In this document: positions 4,544 through 5,894 of the stretch, piece after piece
How positions within the stretch are numbered: the first letter of the stretch is position 1
Layout of the letters: the number at the start of each line of letters is the position of its first letter
DNA from: Candidatus Latescibacterota bacterium
GTDB lineage: Bacteria; Krumholzibacteriota; Krumholzibacteriia; Krumholzibacteriales; WJIX01
Length of the DNA stretch: 5,894 bases
Direction: 5' to 3'
Assembly: GCA_030643145.1 (NCBI GenBank)
Contig: DAOWMJ010000134.1
Coordinates: forward strand, 1-5,894
Translations under genes and position numbers: made by a program
The notes under the pieces: generated by a model
Told to the model about the DNA's origin: nothing
Databases searched by the model: none
The model's input: only the letters and a program-made list of their open reading frames with translations

Positions 4544-5894
4544 GTGAACGGAAGCGTGAAATATATTTTTATTACCGGTGGTGTGGTATCTTCTCTCGGC
4601 AAAGGAATCGCGGCCTCATCTCTTGGATTGTTGCTCAAGCAGCGCGGCTTAAATGTTGTTCTTCAAAAATTTGATCCCTACTTGAATGTAGACCCCGGGA
4701 CGATGAGCCCCTTTCAGCACGGGGAGGTTTTTGTCACCGATGACGGCGCTGAAACCGACCTTGATCTTGGTCATTATGAGCGTTTTACAGATAAAAACCT
4801 GAGCCAGAAATCGAATGTTACAACTGGGCAGATTTATGAGGCTGTTATCAACAGGGAACGCGGAGGCGGATATCTCGGAGGGACAGTCCAGGTTATTCCA
4901 CATATAACGGATGAAATAAAAAGCAAAATAATGAGGGCGGCGGATGAGGATGGCGATATTGATATTGTAATAACCGAGATAGGTGGAACAACGGGAGATA
5001 TTGAGGGGTTGCCATTTCTTGAGGCTATAAGGCAACTTCGTTTTGAGCTTGGAAATCAGAATGTTCTATATATACACCTGACTCTTGTTCCTTATATTAA
5101 AGCTGCTCATGAACTAAAGACAAAGCCGACTCAGCACAGTGTGAGGGGTTTAAGAGAGATAGGAATTCAACCCGATATCCTGCTCTGTAGATCTGAAAGG
5201 CCGCTGGAGGATGAGATAAGAAAAAAAATATCCCTCTTCTGCAATGTTGAGAAAGAGGCGGTTATAGAAGCCCTTGATGCTGATTCAATATACGAGGTTC
5301 CTCTGCGTCTGAGCAGTAAGGGGCTGGATAAAATTGTTATCGAAAAACTTGATATCGATTGCGCCGAACTGGATATTAGCTGGTGGGAAGAAATAGTTCA
5401 CAGGATAAAATCTCCCAGCGAAACTGTTGAGATCGCGGTCTGCGGAAAGTATGTTCACCTCGTTGACGCCTATAAGAGTATCATAGAATCTTTTATTCAC
5501 GCGGGAGCCGCTAACGATGTTAAAGTTAATATTAAATGGGTAAATGCCGAGATGGTTGAGAAAAATGGGGTGACAGAATATCTTTCCGATGTAGATGGCG
5601 TTTTGATTCCAGGGGGTTTTGGTGACAGGGGCATTGAAGGGAAAATATCAGCGGTTAAATATGCCAGGGAAAATGGAATTCCGCTGCTCGGCATTTGTCT
5701 TGGTCTTCAATGCGTTGTGATTGAGTTCGCGCGTAATGTTTGCGGGCTTGACGCGGGAAGTTCCGAATTTGATCAGGATGTCGAACATCCGGTTATAGAT
5801 CTGATGCTTGAGCAGCGTAACCGGGCGAAGATGGGTGGCACTATGCGTCTTGGGTCCTATCCGTGTGAAATAGCAAAGGGTTCGCTGGCGGAGA
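4544..5894 (+). CDS. pyrG: CTP synthase, 3' end beyond the window
   Basis: Converts UTP to CTP using ATP and glutamine, the last step of CTP synthesis. About 450 of the usual 535-550 codons are present with no internal stop. I choose GTG 4544 (reading MNGSVKYIFITGG), four bases after GGAG (4536-4539). The in-frame GTG at 4556, giving MKYIFITGG, is closer to typical N-termini but has only a weak GGAA in front. The synthetase domain shows the P-loop GGVVSSLGKG at 12-21, DPGTMSPFQHGEVFVTDDGA, ITEIGGTTGDIE with Glu145, and KTKPTQHSV. Most relatives have GGTVGDIE, so Thr for Val is a small deviation. The amidotransferase domain has IPGGFGDRG and GICLGLQ with nucleophile Cys385; its His-Glu pair lies beyond the window. 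Confidence 0.96.
   Translation, partial: MNGSVKYIFITGGVVSSLGKGIAASSLGLLLKQRGLNVVLQKFDPYLNVDPGTMSPFQHGEVFVTDDGAETDLDLGHYERFTDKNLSQKSNVTTGQIYEAVINRERGGGYLGGTVQVIPHITDEIKSKIMRAADEDGDIDIVITEIGGTTGDIEGLPFLEAIRQLRFELGNQNVLYIHLTLVPYIKAAHELKTKPTQHSVRGLREIGIQPDILLCRSERPLEDEIRKKISLFCNVEKEAVIEALDADSIYEVPLRLSSKGLDKIVIEKLDIDCAELDISWWEEIVHRIKSPSETVEIAVCGKYVHLVDAYKSIIESFIHAGAANDVKVNIKWVNAEMVEKNGVTEYLSDVDGVLIPGGFGDRGIEGKISAVKYARENGIPLLGICLGLQCVVIEFARNVCGLDAGSSEFDQDVEHPVIDLMLEQRNRAKMGGTMRLGSYPCEIAKGSLAE

Noticed and set aside
4649..5035. 128-codon minus-strand open frame
   Set aside because: It lies wholly antisense inside pyrG, whose plus-strand translation matches CTP synthase throughout; the minus frame has no recognisable motif.
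1..5894. CRISPR array, tRNA, rRNA or riboswitch
   Set aside because: No regularly spaced direct repeats beyond the two ATTCCGGT units, no cloverleaf with a GGTTCGAATCC-like arm, and no leader long enough for a known riboswitch were seen on either strand by eye.

Overview
The window reads as chromosomal DNA of a diderm (Gram-negative) bacterium with moderate GC. The outer-membrane inference rests on kdsB, whose product activates the lipopolysaccharide sugar KDO. The oxygen-sensitive two-subunit class I fumarate hydratase suggests an anaerobe or microaerophile. Marker proteins are clearly bacterial, but I cannot name a phylum by eye.

Left edge (1-440): on the minus strand, the first 44 codons of an ATPase of the AAA_14/DUF4143 type run off the window. 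Its promoter sits inside an AT-rich block of inverted repeats. Behind it lie a 52-codon open frame of unknown origin that looks like a gene remnant, and an orphan transposon end resembling the multiple terminal repeats of IS21-family elements. This stretch looks like accessory DNA abutting conserved housekeeping genes.

Middle (441-2219): a promoter drives rplU-rpmA (ribosomal proteins L21 and L27), closed by a Rho-independent terminator. The usual neighbour obgE is absent. A separate unit follows: an UlaG-like metallo-beta-lactamase-fold hydrolase with its own predicted promoter, whose spacer is exactly filled by a perfect 7-4-7 palindrome.

Right part (2220-5894): fumarate hydratase alpha and beta subunits, then kdsB (CMP-KDO synthetase) and pyrG (CTP synthase, cut by the window end at about 450 codons). 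All four read in the same direction with gaps of 43 to 100 bases and no convincing terminator between them, so they may form one operon. PyrG makes the CTP that KdsB consumes, a direct substrate link. pyrG and kdsB begin with GTG and TTG, and rplU with GTG, so an ATG-only gene search would miss or mis-start them.

I did not find a clearly new multi-gene system. The points most worth a second look are the two palindrome-controlled promoters (157-204 and 1347-1375), the orphan IS21-like end with its adjoining gene fragment, and two long G runs inside the fumarate hydratase alpha gene.
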